Assembly: GCA_012026795.1 (NCBI GenBank)
Contig: VEPM01000027.1
Coordinates: forward strand, 1-54,509
Length of the DNA stretch: 54,509 nt
Origin: Candidatus Methanoperedens sp.
GTDB lineage: Archaea > Halobacteriota > Methanosarcinia > Methanosarcinales > Methanoperedenaceae
Direction: 5' to 3'
Part shown: positions 42,159 through 50,711 of the stretch, in pieces
Numbering within the stretch: the first letter of the stretch is position 1
How the letters are laid out: the number at the start of each line of letters is the position of its first letter
Translations under genes and position numbers: made by a program
The notes under the pieces: model-generated
The model's database searches: none
What the model was told of the DNA's origin: nothing
The model's input: the letters and a program-made list of their open reading frames with translations, nothing else

Positions 42159-44345
42159 ATGAATGAATTGATAAAATACCTGTTTTTTATTATTCTCATC
42201 TTCCAGGTGATCAATGTATCATCTGCCGCTGCGGCGGAAGTGGCAATTATCGTAATTGAAGATGTTCGCCACCTGTCAAATGAAACGTATGTGATCGGGC
42301 AAAATGAAACTGTTGGAAATTATACCGGTTCGGAACTGGTTCCGGGGCAGTATATAAAAATAGGTGAAGTGCCGGCAACGTTCCATGAATCTTCCCTGAC
42401 CAGCGGGAATTTCAGCCCTGAATGCAGCGGCTGTCACAACCTCGGTGGATTAGCCGCAAAGCAGATAGATGTTAATGCTTTAAGAAAGAGCGTCCATGCG
42501 AACCTCAATAACAGGACAGAAAGCAAAGGAGTAACCGATCCGGTCAACAAGGCGTGCTGGGCATGTCACGGCAACGGCACCATGCCTGTGACCCATCCTG
42601 AAGAATACCTGGCGCCAAGATCATGCGCATCATGTCATTCATTTACTACTTCTTATAATGCCACGGGTGTAAATGGCCACACAAAAGCCGGGGAAAAATT
42701 GGTTTTGAAAATAAACTGCGAGATATGCCACGGCAACAGTCTCGTAAAATCCGGATTTAATATTTCGAAAGCCAATGTTTCGCATTACGCTGCAAATATA
42801 ACATATAACTCCACAGATTGTCTTTCCTGCCACGGGAATCCTGCCAATGCCACTAAATGGGGGAACGCGTCCCGGGTATATTCCCACGCTAAAAACGGTT
42901 CATGTATTGATTGCCACGGAACAGGGCAGGTTAAAACGCTGCACGATATAAATCTTACAATTCCCGCTGAGAGAACATGTATAAAATGTCATACGAGAGA
43001 GGACGCTGCTGAAAAATACGGGGTCAGGGATATTATCCGCACACATTATCCGGGAGCGCCGCAAGGGCGGGCAAATACGACAGCGCAGAATGCCAGCTTC
43101 TCATGCGAGCTGTGTCATAATACGGCCAACACTACGCTCCATAACCGCTCCCTGACTAAAAATCTCCTGGAGCTGAATAATATTCCACAGGATGACAACT
43201 TATCACAGATATTTTGCTCTGAGTGCCACAGTACGGAAGGAAGCTTTCCATATAAGCCTGCAGTCCAGATCCCGCGCATCATTCATGGTAACCAGAGAGA
43301 GCACGTCGCGCTGGGGATGAAACTAAATTGTGAAACATGCCATGAATCAGGGAAAGTGAACAGGTTCCATAAACCCACACTTTCCTGGGAAAGACCTGTT
43401 GGAAGGGTTGCGGATAGCAGGAATGCACAATGTACGGACTGCCACAATATCCATATAAAGCAGAACCTGCAAAACACCACATGTTCTACATGCCATTCAG
43501 GTTATGATGCTTCCCACTTCAGTACACTCACAGTGGAAAATATTAACAAGACTTTTACCTGTGGAGCATGCCATAACGAGATTAAAAACCAGTTCCATAA
43601 TCTTTCTAACCGGGAAAAAGACTTTATGAAAGATGAGAAAAAACCGGATGTCCAACAGGTTATATCCTGCGATTCCTGCCATAATAGCACTGGAAAAGAG
43701 AGATTCCATTACAGTGAATTCCCGACAGGAAGCGTCCAGTCCCCGGGGTGGACAGACTGGAGCCGGGGAGAAAGAGCGCAATGCGCTGATTGCCATGTCA
43801 GATATGGCGGAGATACCCCGTTTAATGCCACAAATCTCACCAACCCGCAACACAGGGCTGCAAGTAACTGCAATTTGTGCCATGGCGGGGACACTCCCAT
43901 CGGTCTCCATGTGCTTTCGAGTTCAAACACAACACCGTATATAAAAGATATTATCCTTGTTCCCTCAAGGATCATTTCCGGTAAAAAGATTTCAATGAAT
44001 ATTCTTGCCATATCGGGATGGGATGCCAATATCACAGGCGCAGAGTATTTTATCGATACTGTGAAGGATGGAGGGAAAGGCAGGAACCTGACACTTGGAA
44101 AAGAACTGGCAGGTAAACAGGCCATAGAAGCATACTCAGATGTGGATACAGGCGGATTAAAAGAAGGGACACATATAATCTATGTGCATGCCCGTGATTC
44201 AAAGGACAGGTGGGGAGATGTAAGACCTGTACCTTTCGTGATAAACAAAACATTGAGCATCTGGCATATTTTTGAGCACCAGGAGCTTGTTTTCGGGATA
44301 ATCGGTATTTTGGCAATAATGTATATTATTAAAAAAACCAGGTAA
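42159..44345 (+). CDS. 16-haem c-type cytochrome with a C-terminal membrane anchor
   Basis: This is a 728-residue protein starting 6 bp after the previous cytochrome. It has a signal peptide (YLFFIILIFQVINVSSAAAA), a short beta region, then 16 CxxCH motifs from CSGCH (about residue 89) to CNLCH near 570. Many additional histidines are available as distal ligands. An Ig-like domain (about 590-695: ISGWDANITGAEYFIDT, GTHIIYVHARDSKDRWG) and a final helix (LVFGIIGILAIMYIIKKTR) follow. It probably forms the membrane-proximal part of a wire delivering electrons to the S-layer cytochrome encoded upstream. The haem-to-length ratio is typical of ANME extracellular cytochromes. Confidence 0.92.
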   Translation: MNELIKYLFFIILIFQVINVSSAAAAEVAIIVIEDVRHLSNETYVIGQNETVGNYTGSELVPGQYIKIGEVPATFHESSLTSGNFSPECSGCHNLGGLAAKQIDVNALRKSVHANLNNRTESKGVTDPVNKACWACHGNGTMPVTHPEEYLAPRSCASCHSFTTSYNATGVNGHTKAGEKLVLKINCEICHGNSLVKSGFNISKANVSHYAANITYNSTDCLSCHGNPANATKWGNASRVYSHAKNGSCIDCHGTGQVKTLHDINLTIPAERTCIKCHTREDAAEKYGVRDIIRTHYPGAPQGRANTTAQNASFSCELCHNTANTTLHNRSLTKNLLELNNIPQDDNLSQIFCSECHSTEGSFPYKPAVQIPRIIHGNQREHVALGMKLNCETCHESGKVNRFHKPTLSWERPVGRVADSRNAQCTDCHNIHIKQNLQNTTCSTCHSGYDASHFSTLTVENINKTFTCGACHNEIKNQFHNLSNREKDFMKDEKKPDVQQVISCDSCHNSTGKERFHYSEFPTGSVQSPGWTDWSRGERAQCADCHVRYGGDTPFNATNLTNPQHRAASNCNLCHGGDTPIGLHVLSSSNTTPYIKDIILVPSRIISGKKISMNILAISGWDANITGAEYFIDTVKDGGKGRNLTLGKELAGKQAIEAYSDVDTGGLKEGTHIIYVHARDSKDRWGDVRPVPFVINKTLSIWHIFEHQELVFGIIGILAIMYIIKKTR

Positions 44346-44348
44346 TTT

Positions 44349-46301
44349 ATGGATGCTGGAAATATCTTCTTGTTGATAGGACTCTTTGCGGCAACTGTTT
44401 CATTATTTTTTTGTGCGAGAAAAAGTCAATATTATATAATCCCGCTTAGCTTTTCATTTGTTTCCATTTCAATGGCGCTTGTATTGCTAATTTATTATTT
44501 TATTTACGTAGATTATACCATAAAATATGTATCGATCTACAATATTGGGGAGTCCCTCCCATTCAGGGTTGCTGCCTTGTGGGCAGGAAAAGAGGGATTT
44601 TATCTTCTGCTCGTATGGGCAGTAATGTTTTGCATTTTGCTTTTTAATAACGGGGACAGTGAAAACCCCGGATTCAGGAGAAAGACATTGTGTATAGCTC
44701 TTGTTATTGAGATTGTGTTATTAATAATCCTTCTTCCCGGCTCGCCATTTGAAAAAATATCCCCGCTGTTCGATGGGACTACATCAACAGGCTATAACCT
44801 CAATCCGAAATTCCAGAATCCCTGGTTTCTCTTACATCCTCCGCTGGCTGTGCTGGCATATGCGGCAGGAGTGATCCTGTTTGCAAGCGCCATAACATTC
44901 CTTTATTCAGGGGAAAAAGAATGGGCAAAAACGGCAAGATCGTGGGGAAGAGCTTCATGGCTCTTGTTATCACTTTCGATGGCATCCGGCGGATTATGGG
45001 CTTACGGGACTGTTGGATGGGAAGGCTTCTGGAGATGGGATCCTGCCCAATCCGGCGCTCTTGTTGCCTGGCTTATCCTGACAGCTGCACTTCATGCTAT
45101 TGCCAGGCATCGTCGGAATCCCGCGGAATATGATATGACTGCTCCCCTGTTATCAGCCTTTGTTTTTATACTATACATATTTATAATTGTATTGACGGGA
45201 AAAGGCATAAAAGGCTCTGAACATATTTTTCTTGGGAACCGGATGTGGATCATTTTTCTTGGCGCAATGCTGTTGGCAGCCGGATCGATACTCTTCCTGG
45301 TATTGAGGAAGGGTTCGTCCCAGCTTGCTGGCAATAAGGGATTGAATCTGCATTCGATTCGAACTTCATTTAATGCAACTATTTTATTATTGTGCTTGCT
45401 TGCTTTTGTCCCATTCTGGGGTATAATGTATTCGATCATTTTTGGGAGTTTTTCCAGTGAATTTATTCCTTTTCCAGAGGATGCGTATAATTTCTGGAGT
45501 TTTCCCCTTGTGTTTATGTTAACTCTCCTGACCGGATATTGCCTGCTGCAAGGTAACATAAAACCAGGAAAACTTGTTATTATTGTGGCATTAATTGCCA
45601 TTACAGGTGCGGCAGCGTCTTATTTGCCCGGGACACCCGCGCTTATTTCCGCTTCTTCTGATTTTTTTAAATCAGCATCATTTGTTCAATTAGCGGGTTC
45701 TGTATATGCAGTTTCCTACATAGCGATGTCTCTCCTTGTTCTAACTTTGATGATTTTCAAGCTAATTTATGGAAAAAACCAATTTTCCTCCAACAATGCA
45801 GGCATAATGTTGATCCATACCGGATTCATACTTGTAATTCTCGGGTCGGTTGCATCCACATCGTTCAACAGGTCGGTGGATTTGAATTACACATCCCTGG
45901 AACTGGATCTGCCAAAGAGTACGGATGCAATATGGAGCATTGCCGTAACGAATGTGAGCGCAACTTCCATAGCCTGGAATTCAAGTGAGCAGGCTGTGAA
46001 TGTAAATATATACAAAAATGGGGATCTTCATGGATCAGGAATAGTCAGGTTATTAAGGAGCGAAGAGTCTGATTATTTTCATGACCTCATGATCCACAGG
46101 ACGTTTTTTACTGATATCCTGATACATTTTAATTCAAATGCATTTAACCCGGTTTTATTAAAACTGAATATAGAATTGATGCCGTTTGTGAATGTACTCT
46201 GGTCAGGAGTGCTGTTTATGATTTCAGGGATAATTATTCTGATAACGAAGCAGTTATTAACTAAAAAAGAGATATTATTTTATAAAGTTAAGGGAGGATA
46301 A
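44349..46301 (+). CDS. ccmF: CcmF/CcsA-family cytochrome c haem-lyase subunit
   Basis: This is a 650-residue polytopic protein starting 3 bp after the 16-haem cytochrome gene. The N-terminal part has AALWAGKEGFYLLLVWAVMF. The tryptophan-rich haem-handling motif GTVGWEGFWRWDPAQSGALV lies near residue 220, and conserved histidines occur in LLHPPLAVLAYA. A C-terminal periplasmic loop (about 500-610) and last helix complete the family layout. CcmF transfers haem to CxxCH apoproteins at the outer face of the membrane. Linking it to two cytochrome genes in the same operon suggests dedicated maturation. CcmE, CcmH and CcmABC are not in the window. Confidence 0.93.
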   Translation: MDAGNIFLLIGLFAATVSLFFCARKSQYYIIPLSFSFVSISMALVLLIYYFIYVDYTIKYVSIYNIGESLPFRVAALWAGKEGFYLLLVWAVMFCILLFNNGDSENPGFRRKTLCIALVIEIVLLIILLPGSPFEKISPLFDGTTSTGYNLNPKFQNPWFLLHPPLAVLAYAAGVILFASAITFLYSGEKEWAKTARSWGRASWLLLSLSMASGGLWAYGTVGWEGFWRWDPAQSGALVAWLILTAALHAIARHRRNPAEYDMTAPLLSAFVFILYIFIIVLTGKGIKGSEHIFLGNRMWIIFLGAMLLAAGSILFLVLRKGSSQLAGNKGLNLHSIRTSFNATILLLCLLAFVPFWGIMYSIIFGSFSSEFIPFPEDAYNFWSFPLVFMLTLLTGYCLLQGNIKPGKLVIIVALIAITGAAASYLPGTPALISASSDFFKSASFVQLAGSVYAVSYIAMSLLVLTLMIFKLIYGKNQFSSNNAGIMLIHTGFILVILGSVASTSFNRSVDLNYTSLELDLPKSTDAIWSIAVTNVSATSIAWNSSEQAVNVNIYKNGDLHGSGIVRLLRSEESDYFHDLMIHRTFFTDILIHFNSNAFNPVLLKLNIELMPFVNVLWSGVLFMISGIIILITKQLLTKKEILFYKVKGG

Positions 46302-46302
46302 T

Positions 46303-47484
46303 ATGAATATATCTATAAAAACAGTTGTTGTCGTGCTTGCTATCTTCATGCTATCCCTGCCGGTTTATGGACAGGCCGGTGGTGGTATGATGGGTGGAAA
46401 AGGCATGATTGGCAGCGATATGATGCGTGGAATAGCAAAAGACATGATGAACCGGGGCAACGAAATGCGAAGTCAGCAAGGAATGACCGGAATGGGATTC
46501 ATGCATAGCGAGGGGAACAACTACGGGAACTATGTGACTTTTTCTGTGGATAATAGTACGGGAGCCGTGATGAATTACGGTATATCAGGTATCACGATTT
46601 TTGATTCTATAAAAGTCACCAACATTGATTTCAAAGATTCAACAACAGCGGACGCCCTGACAAGAATTACAAGCAAAGACGGTTCTGTGGTGATGCAAAT
46701 TCATGATAATCCTGCCTCGGTGATCAATATTATGACAAAAACAGATACAACTGTCACTTTTGATATTGCAGAAGGCGTGAAAGCTTCAAAAGAAGATGAT
46801 ATAGTGAAGATAGATGCTGGTAATTTGACCGCATTTATTGCCTCGACGAATTCTACAAGTATAAGTATTGACGGAGGAGTGGTCAGGATCGGACAGGGCA
46901 AAGGAAATATCATTTTCAGGGCTTCACCTGTGAATATGCCTGTGGATGGGATACATCAAAAGTTCATGGGAGAAATGATGAGTAACAGGGTGGGAGCAGA
47001 GGTTTCTGTGGGTATGTCCAATAAATATTCCATTGTTAACTATTCCGGGAATATGAACGTAATGGTAAGATCCATGGAGAAAAATCGTATGAGAATGACA
47101 ATTAATTCCACTGACTCTTCGGGGAAATTTGTTATGATGAACATAGATAACAGTTCTTTAGTGTGGAATGAAAACCAGAGAGTGCGCTTATACCTTGACA
47201 ACGAACCAATGAGGCAGGTTATGACAGAGCAGGAGCTGTATGATGCAAAAGAATCTTCATTCTGGCTGACCATGCCAGGTGGAAACCGTATGCAAGCGAT
47301 GATGTATATTGCAAATTTCTCTGAACGCACGGTGGATATCGTGATTGAAAATGAAGTAACCCCAACACCTGCATCTACAAGGATGCAAGAAGCAAAAACA
47401 CCTGCACCAACAACACCGGGGTTTGAAGTTATATCTGGGTTGCTAAGTGCTGGTATTGCATATCAGTTAAGACGAAAATTGTAA
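46303..47484 (+). CDS. Secreted Met-rich protein with PGF-CTERM anchoring signal
   Basis: This is a 393-residue protein with a signal peptide (TVVVVLAIFMLSLPVYGQ). Residues about 25-67 are crowded with Met and Gly (GGGMMGGKGMIGSDMMRGIA, MNRGNEMRSQQGMTGMGFMH), a composition that can bind copper or silver. The rest is beta-rich without a recognised domain. The C-terminus TPGFEVISGLLSAGIAYQLR followed by RKL has the PGF motif, hydrophobic helix and basic end of PGF-CTERM proteins, which archaeosortase processes and lipid-anchors. It begins 1 bp after ccmF, so it is probably part of the cytochrome operon. Confidence 0.75.
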   Translation: MNISIKTVVVVLAIFMLSLPVYGQAGGGMMGGKGMIGSDMMRGIAKDMMNRGNEMRSQQGMTGMGFMHSEGNNYGNYVTFSVDNSTGAVMNYGISGITIFDSIKVTNIDFKDSTTADALTRITSKDGSVVMQIHDNPASVINIMTKTDTTVTFDIAEGVKASKEDDIVKIDAGNLTAFIASTNSTSISIDGGVVRIGQGKGNIIFRASPVNMPVDGIHQKFMGEMMSNRVGAEVSVGMSNKYSIVNYSGNMNVMVRSMEKNRMRMTINSTDSSGKFVMMNIDNSSLVWNENQRVRLYLDNEPMRQVMTEQELYDAKESSFWLTMPGGNRMQAMMYIANFSERTVDIVIENEVTPTPASTRMQEAKTPAPTTPGFEVISGLLSAGIAYQLRRKL

Positions 47485-47502
47485 AAAGGGGAGAAAAATA
47501 TA

Positions 47503-48075
47503 ATGAGCAGTAAGAAAAATCCTGTTTGCCGGGTTGAAAGGGCAGGACATTTTGATAATAGAATTCGGAGGTGGCTGCAAAATCCCCGTAAAATACTGGA
47601 ACCCTATATTGATGAAGGGATGGTGGCCCTGGATATGGGTTGCGGGCCGGGCTTTTTTTCTATTGATATGGCTCAATTGGCTGGCAAATCCGGCCGGGTT
47701 ATTGCTGCTGATCTGCAGGAAGGAATGCTTCAAAAGGTAAAAGACAAGATCCAGGGAACAGAGCTTGAAAAACGTATCACGCTGCATAAGTCCGAAGAGA
47801 GCAGAATAGGAATATCAGAAAAAATCGACTTTGTTTTAGCTTTCTACGTAGTTCATGAATTACCGGATCAGAAAAAATTTTTTGAAGAAATAAAATCCAT
47901 ACTAAAACCGAATGGAAAAGTTCTCATAGTTGAACCGCCTCTTCATGTCTCAAAAACAGCGTTCGAAGAAGCTATCAGAAAAGCCCGGGAGGCCGGATTC
48001 ACATCCGTTAAAGGGCCTAAAGTGTTTCTTGGCAAAACAGTGATTCTGGAAATTATGAGCGAAACATTTAAGTAA
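47503..48075 (+). CDS. Class I SAM-dependent methyltransferase
   Basis: This is a 190-residue protein with an AAGGGG-type site upstream. The SAM-binding motif VALDMGCGPGFFSIDMAQLA (about 41-60), the acidic end of strand two in VIAADLQEGML and the later FVLAFYVVHELPDQKKFFEE, ILKPNGKVLIVEP fit the Methyltransf_11/25 type. The N-terminus, KKNPVCRVERAGHFDNRIRR, is reminiscent of archaeal small-molecule methyltransferases, including arsenite or quinone types, but it lacks the Cys set of ArsM. The substrate is unknown. It follows the PGF-CTERM gene by 18 bp and is followed by the Cys-rich DUF326 gene. Confidence 0.85.
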   Translation: MSSKKNPVCRVERAGHFDNRIRRWLQNPRKILEPYIDEGMVALDMGCGPGFFSIDMAQLAGKSGRVIAADLQEGMLQKVKDKIQGTELEKRITLHKSEESRIGISEKIDFVLAFYVVHELPDQKKFFEEIKSILKPNGKVLIVEPPLHVSKTAFEEAIRKAREAGFTSVKGPKVFLGKTVILEIMSETFK

Positions 48076-48123
48076 ATAGTGATTCAGATATAAATATGCC
48101 ATCATATGAGGGAGGTGAGTTTT

Positions 48124-48558
48124 ATGGCGATAGCACGTACTACAGTAGTTAAAAGGGGTAAAGAAATGGAGAAGTGCATAGATGATTGTCTGGATTGTCA
48201 CAGTATATGCCTGGAAACGAGCATGTCTTACTGCCTGGAGAAGGGCGGCAAGCATGCAGAACCAGGGCATATGAGATTGATGCTTGACTGCAGCGAAATC
48301 TGCCAGGTAAGCGCAAATTTTATGCTGCGCAATTCGAATTTCAGCACTCGTACCTGTAATCTGTGCGCAGAAATATGCATAAAGTGCGCTGGAAGCTGCG
48401 AACAGTTCAAAGGCGATGAGATAATGGCAGCCTGTGCCAGGGTTTGCCGCCGATGCGCCGATTCCTGTGAGAAGATGTCTGAAATGTCTATGGCCCAGAT
48501 GTCTTCTATGGCTAAGACATCTGCAGCCGGGATGTCTGCGGCTGAAACGTCTATGTAA
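48124..48558 (+). CDS. DUF326-type four-helix Cys-rich protein (copper-binding-like)
   Basis: The start at 48124 is set by GGGAGGTGA just upstream (144 residues). The sequence repeats CxxxC and CxxC pairs along amphipathic helices: CIDDCLDCHSICLETSMSYC, LDCSEICQVSANFM, TCNLCAEICIKCAGSCE, CARVCRRCADSCEKM. This is the pattern of DUF326/copper storage protein-like bundles in which inward-facing cysteines hold Cu(I). The C-terminal tail is Met/Ser-rich (MSEMSMAQMSSMAKTS). No signal peptide is seen, so it is likely cytosolic. Together with CopB and the Met-rich surface protein, it points to copper handling near the cytochrome cluster. Confidence 0.85.
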   Translation: MAIARTTVVKRGKEMEKCIDDCLDCHSICLETSMSYCLEKGGKHAEPGHMRLMLDCSEICQVSANFMLRNSNFSTRTCNLCAEICIKCAGSCEQFKGDEIMAACARVCRRCADSCEKMSEMSMAQMSSMAKTSAAGMSAAETSM

Positions 48559-48740
48559 GTGCAGGATTTGTATGAGTACAGAAGGTAATGAAGTATATGG
48601 CCTCAAAACCATTACTTCTATGCATTAGCTCACTATAACTTCCAGGTAAAAATTTTTAAACCCCACTTCTGCCCAATGTGCCCATTATATACAATCGACA
48701 GGTTATTCTGCAAGTTTTAAATCTCCTCTGCTGTGCAGTA

Positions 48741-48806
48741 TTAAGCGCAGGAAGAATGACATTTGCAGGTTCCTCTGGCGATCTTCTTTACTATTTTGAT
48801 CTTCAC
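48741..48806 (-). CDS. 21-residue Cys-rich peptide, candidate RiPP precursor
   Basis: A GTG start at 48806 follows a strong GAGGTGA ribosome site. The frame encodes M-KIKIVKKIARGTCKCHSS-CA and stops with TAA. A basic, hydrophobic leader of 12 residues (KIKIVKKIARGT) precedes a compact core with three Cys and one His (CKCHSSC). The gene is on the same strand as, and downstream of, a radical SAM-SPASM protein with a PqqD-like N-terminal region; the gap is 108 bp. I infer that it is the substrate of that enzyme, giving a thioether-bridged peptide. Alternatives are a metal-binding microprotein or a chance ORF. The good ribosome site and the Cys clustering argue against chance. Confidence 0.55.
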   Translation of the reverse strand: MKIKIVKKIARGTCKCHSSCA

Positions 48807-48914
48807 GTTTTCACCTCAATGGACAAATTATTTTAATTCATTAATAGGTTGTTGGTTTAAGTTTATAAAATTTTACCGGGATTTTCTTGTTGTTACAAAA
48901 ACGCATCCGACATC

Positions 48915-50102
48915 TTACAGGTAGGTCAGAATACCGTTAGCATGACATAACAGCGGGTCAGGGGCTAAAATCCCTCCATATTGCCTTGCCCTGAAGCGGC
49001 ACCCTCCCCTGCAATCATGGATTACCTCGCAATCATGGCAATCAAGCTTATCAAGCGTCCACAGGTATTCCCTGCATATTTTTGCCCATGCTGCCCTTAG
49101 GTCATCAATATTCCCCGCAGGTTCATCCTCAAAAAAACCGCATTTACTGACCATGCCATCAGGCGATACGGCACACAGGTGAGAGCCGCACGTATAATCT
49201 CCCGTACTCTCATGCGCGCCAGCGCCAAAGCCATAATTTAAAAGCGGTGCCGCTCCTTTCAGATCAAGCATGAAATCCTGGTTATCTTTAAGATTACCTG
49301 CCTTGCAGGGCACATCAACGCTCCATGAAATGATATTCATGCCGGAAAAAAGCTTTTGCATTTCATCGAATTCTTCCGCGTTATATTTGTGCGCCATTGT
49401 AGCGATAGAAACAGGAATACCGGAACTCTGGAGATTGGTGATCCCGCGCATGGCTTTTTCATAAGAGCCCACCCCCCGCAAAATATCATGAGAACAGATA
49501 CCATCGATACTGACCTGTACTTCATCTATATATTCTGAGAGTTTCTTTGCCTCTTTCTTGCCGATCAATGTCCCGTTCGTTAGAATTACTTTCCTGAGTT
49601 CATAGGAAGGCAGGACTTCCATAAGCTCCCGGAATCCGGAATGCATAAGCGGCTCCCCTCCTGAGATCATAAGCTTCAGGCCGCCCATGCTTTCAAACTG
49701 TGAGACCGTCTTCTCAAACCGGCTAACTTCAATGTCGATATTTCCTGATTTCCCAAGATAGCAGTGTTTGCAGGCAAGATTGCATTTGTTCGTTATGTTC
49801 AGTAAAAGATAGCGCAATGAAGGAATTGGTGATCGGTCAACTTTTATAATTCTTTGATGTACAGAATCCTGCATCAGGATTATTCCTTCATTTAGAATGA
49901 ATTCAATAGTATCTTTGTGGCTGGCCGCACCTGGAAATGATACTGGAAAAGGATTCTTGCCATCGCATTTTTCCAGGAATTCAAATGCCTCATCATCCAG
50001 TTCATATAACTGGTCATCATTAATACTATAGACAAAATGCGCCTCAAGATTTCGCAGCGTATGGCCCGGCGCAAGTACCGGATATAACTCATTTGAAGGC
50101 AT
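48915..50102 (-). CDS. Radical SAM-SPASM peptide-modifying enzyme with PqqD-like N-terminus
   Basis: This is a 395-residue protein. Residues 1-85 (LAPGHTLRNLEAHFVYSIND, YELDDEAFEFLEKCDG) resemble the PqqD/RRE peptide-recognition fold. The radical SAM domain has CNLACKHCYLGKSG (Cys107, 111, 114) for the SAM-binding 4Fe-4S cluster, then LMISGGEPLMHSGFRELMEV and VQVSIDGICSHDILRG. The C-terminal SPASM region has C...C in YTCGSHLCAVSPDGMVSKCG and KLDCHDCEVIHDCRGGCRFR, for auxiliary clusters. Such enzymes install crosslinks in short precursor peptides. It overlaps the YHS gene upstream by 14 bp. The small Cys peptide downstream is the obvious candidate substrate. Confidence 0.88.
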   Translation of the reverse strand: MPSNELYPVLAPGHTLRNLEAHFVYSINDDQLYELDDEAFEFLEKCDGKNPFPVSFPGAASHKDTIEFILNEGIILMQDSVHQRIIKVDRSPIPSLRYLLLNITNKCNLACKHCYLGKSGNIDIEVSRFEKTVSQFESMGGLKLMISGGEPLMHSGFRELMEVLPSYELRKVILTNGTLIGKKEAKKLSEYIDEVQVSIDGICSHDILRGVGSYEKAMRGITNLQSSGIPVSIATMAHKYNAEEFDEMQKLFSGMNIISWSVDVPCKAGNLKDNQDFMLDLKGAAPLLNYGFGAGAHESTGDYTCGSHLCAVSPDGMVSKCGFFEDEPAGNIDDLRAAWAKICREYLWTLDKLDCHDCEVIHDCRGGCRFRARQYGGILAPDPLLCHANGILTYL

Positions 50103-50436
50103 CTTTTATTTCTTCCTGCGTGATCATGCCTTTCCGGAGCATGCTTTTTAAGATCTTGAATGCTGCACATTCGAGTTCGATATCATCTTCCTTGAAGAAC
50201 TCGCAGTGGCTGCAGATAAGCGCTACATAGGGGTTTTTCTCATTTATCCCCACGCTGCTGCCCTGTACCTGGTCAGGCATCTTCATAGAGCTTTTCACAC
50301 CCAGGTATTTATCTGGAGCTTTTTCAAATTCTTTTTTGCAGTTGAGTGAACAAAAGTAGTATGTCTGGCCATTATATTCGTTTTTTAAATCAGTCTTTCT
50401 ATCCACATGCATCCAGCAAACCGGGTCAATTGGCAT
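50089..50436 (-). CDS. YHS-domain protein with an extra Cys-rich C-terminal half
   Basis: From the ATG at 50436 this is a 115-residue protein (an upstream TTG would add three). The first half, PIDPVCWMHVDRKTDLKNEY and YYFCSLNCKKEFEKAPDKYL, is a YHS (TRASH-like) metal-binding domain with Cys in PVCWM and CSLNC. The second half has ALICSHCEFFKEDDIELECA and a helical tail. YHS domains often bind copper or other soft metals. It overlaps the radical SAM gene by 14 bp and follows the zinc ribbon gene by 2 bp, so it is part of one operon. A role in delivering metal to, or sensing metal for, the peptide product is speculation. Confidence 0.82.
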   Translation of the reverse strand: MPIDPVCWMHVDRKTDLKNEYNGQTYYFCSLNCKKEFEKAPDKYLGVKSSMKMPDQVQGSSVGINEKNPYVALICSHCEFFKEDDIELECAAFKILKSMLRKGMITQEEIKDAFK

Positions 50437-50438
50437 AA

Positions 50439-50636
50439 TTAACAATCCAGCTCCAGCACCACGGCCCCCACATAATCACAGCTATTGCACTGGTACTGAT
50501 AGCCTGTTTTCAGGCCCATATAATATGTGACCCCGGCAGAGCCGCAGACAGGACACACAAGTATCCTTCTCCCTTTTGGCTTTTTAAGATCATCAAGCAT
50601 CTCCTTTTCAATAACATCCAGTTCGTCCTCTATCAT
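50439..50636 (-). CDS. Small zinc-ribbon protein
   Basis: From the ATG at 50636, which has AGGAGG seven bases upstream, this is a 65-residue protein; the longer frame from 50675 lacks such a site. An acidic helix (IEDELDVIEKEMLDDLKKPK) precedes a zinc ribbon: RILVCPVCGSAGVTYYMGLK and YQYQCNSCDYVGAVVLE. The last residue before the stop is Cys. It is the first gene of the YHS-radical SAM operon. It could be a regulator or scaffold; no helix-turn-helix is visible. Confidence 0.8.
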   Translation of the reverse strand: MIEDELDVIEKEMLDDLKKPKGRRILVCPVCGSAGVTYYMGLKTGYQYQCNSCDYVGAVVLELDC

Positions 50637-50711
50637 ATTTGCGCCTCCTGGTAATCCAATAAACATATCAAACATAATGGTATAAATTCCCTTAACATTG
50701 AAATCCTTTAT

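Noticed and set aside
40341-44125. Minus-strand ORFs of 60-140 codons opposite the multihaem cytochromes
   Set aside because: Frequent Trp/His/Met runs come from reading TGCCAC-type haem codons backwards; antisense shadows.
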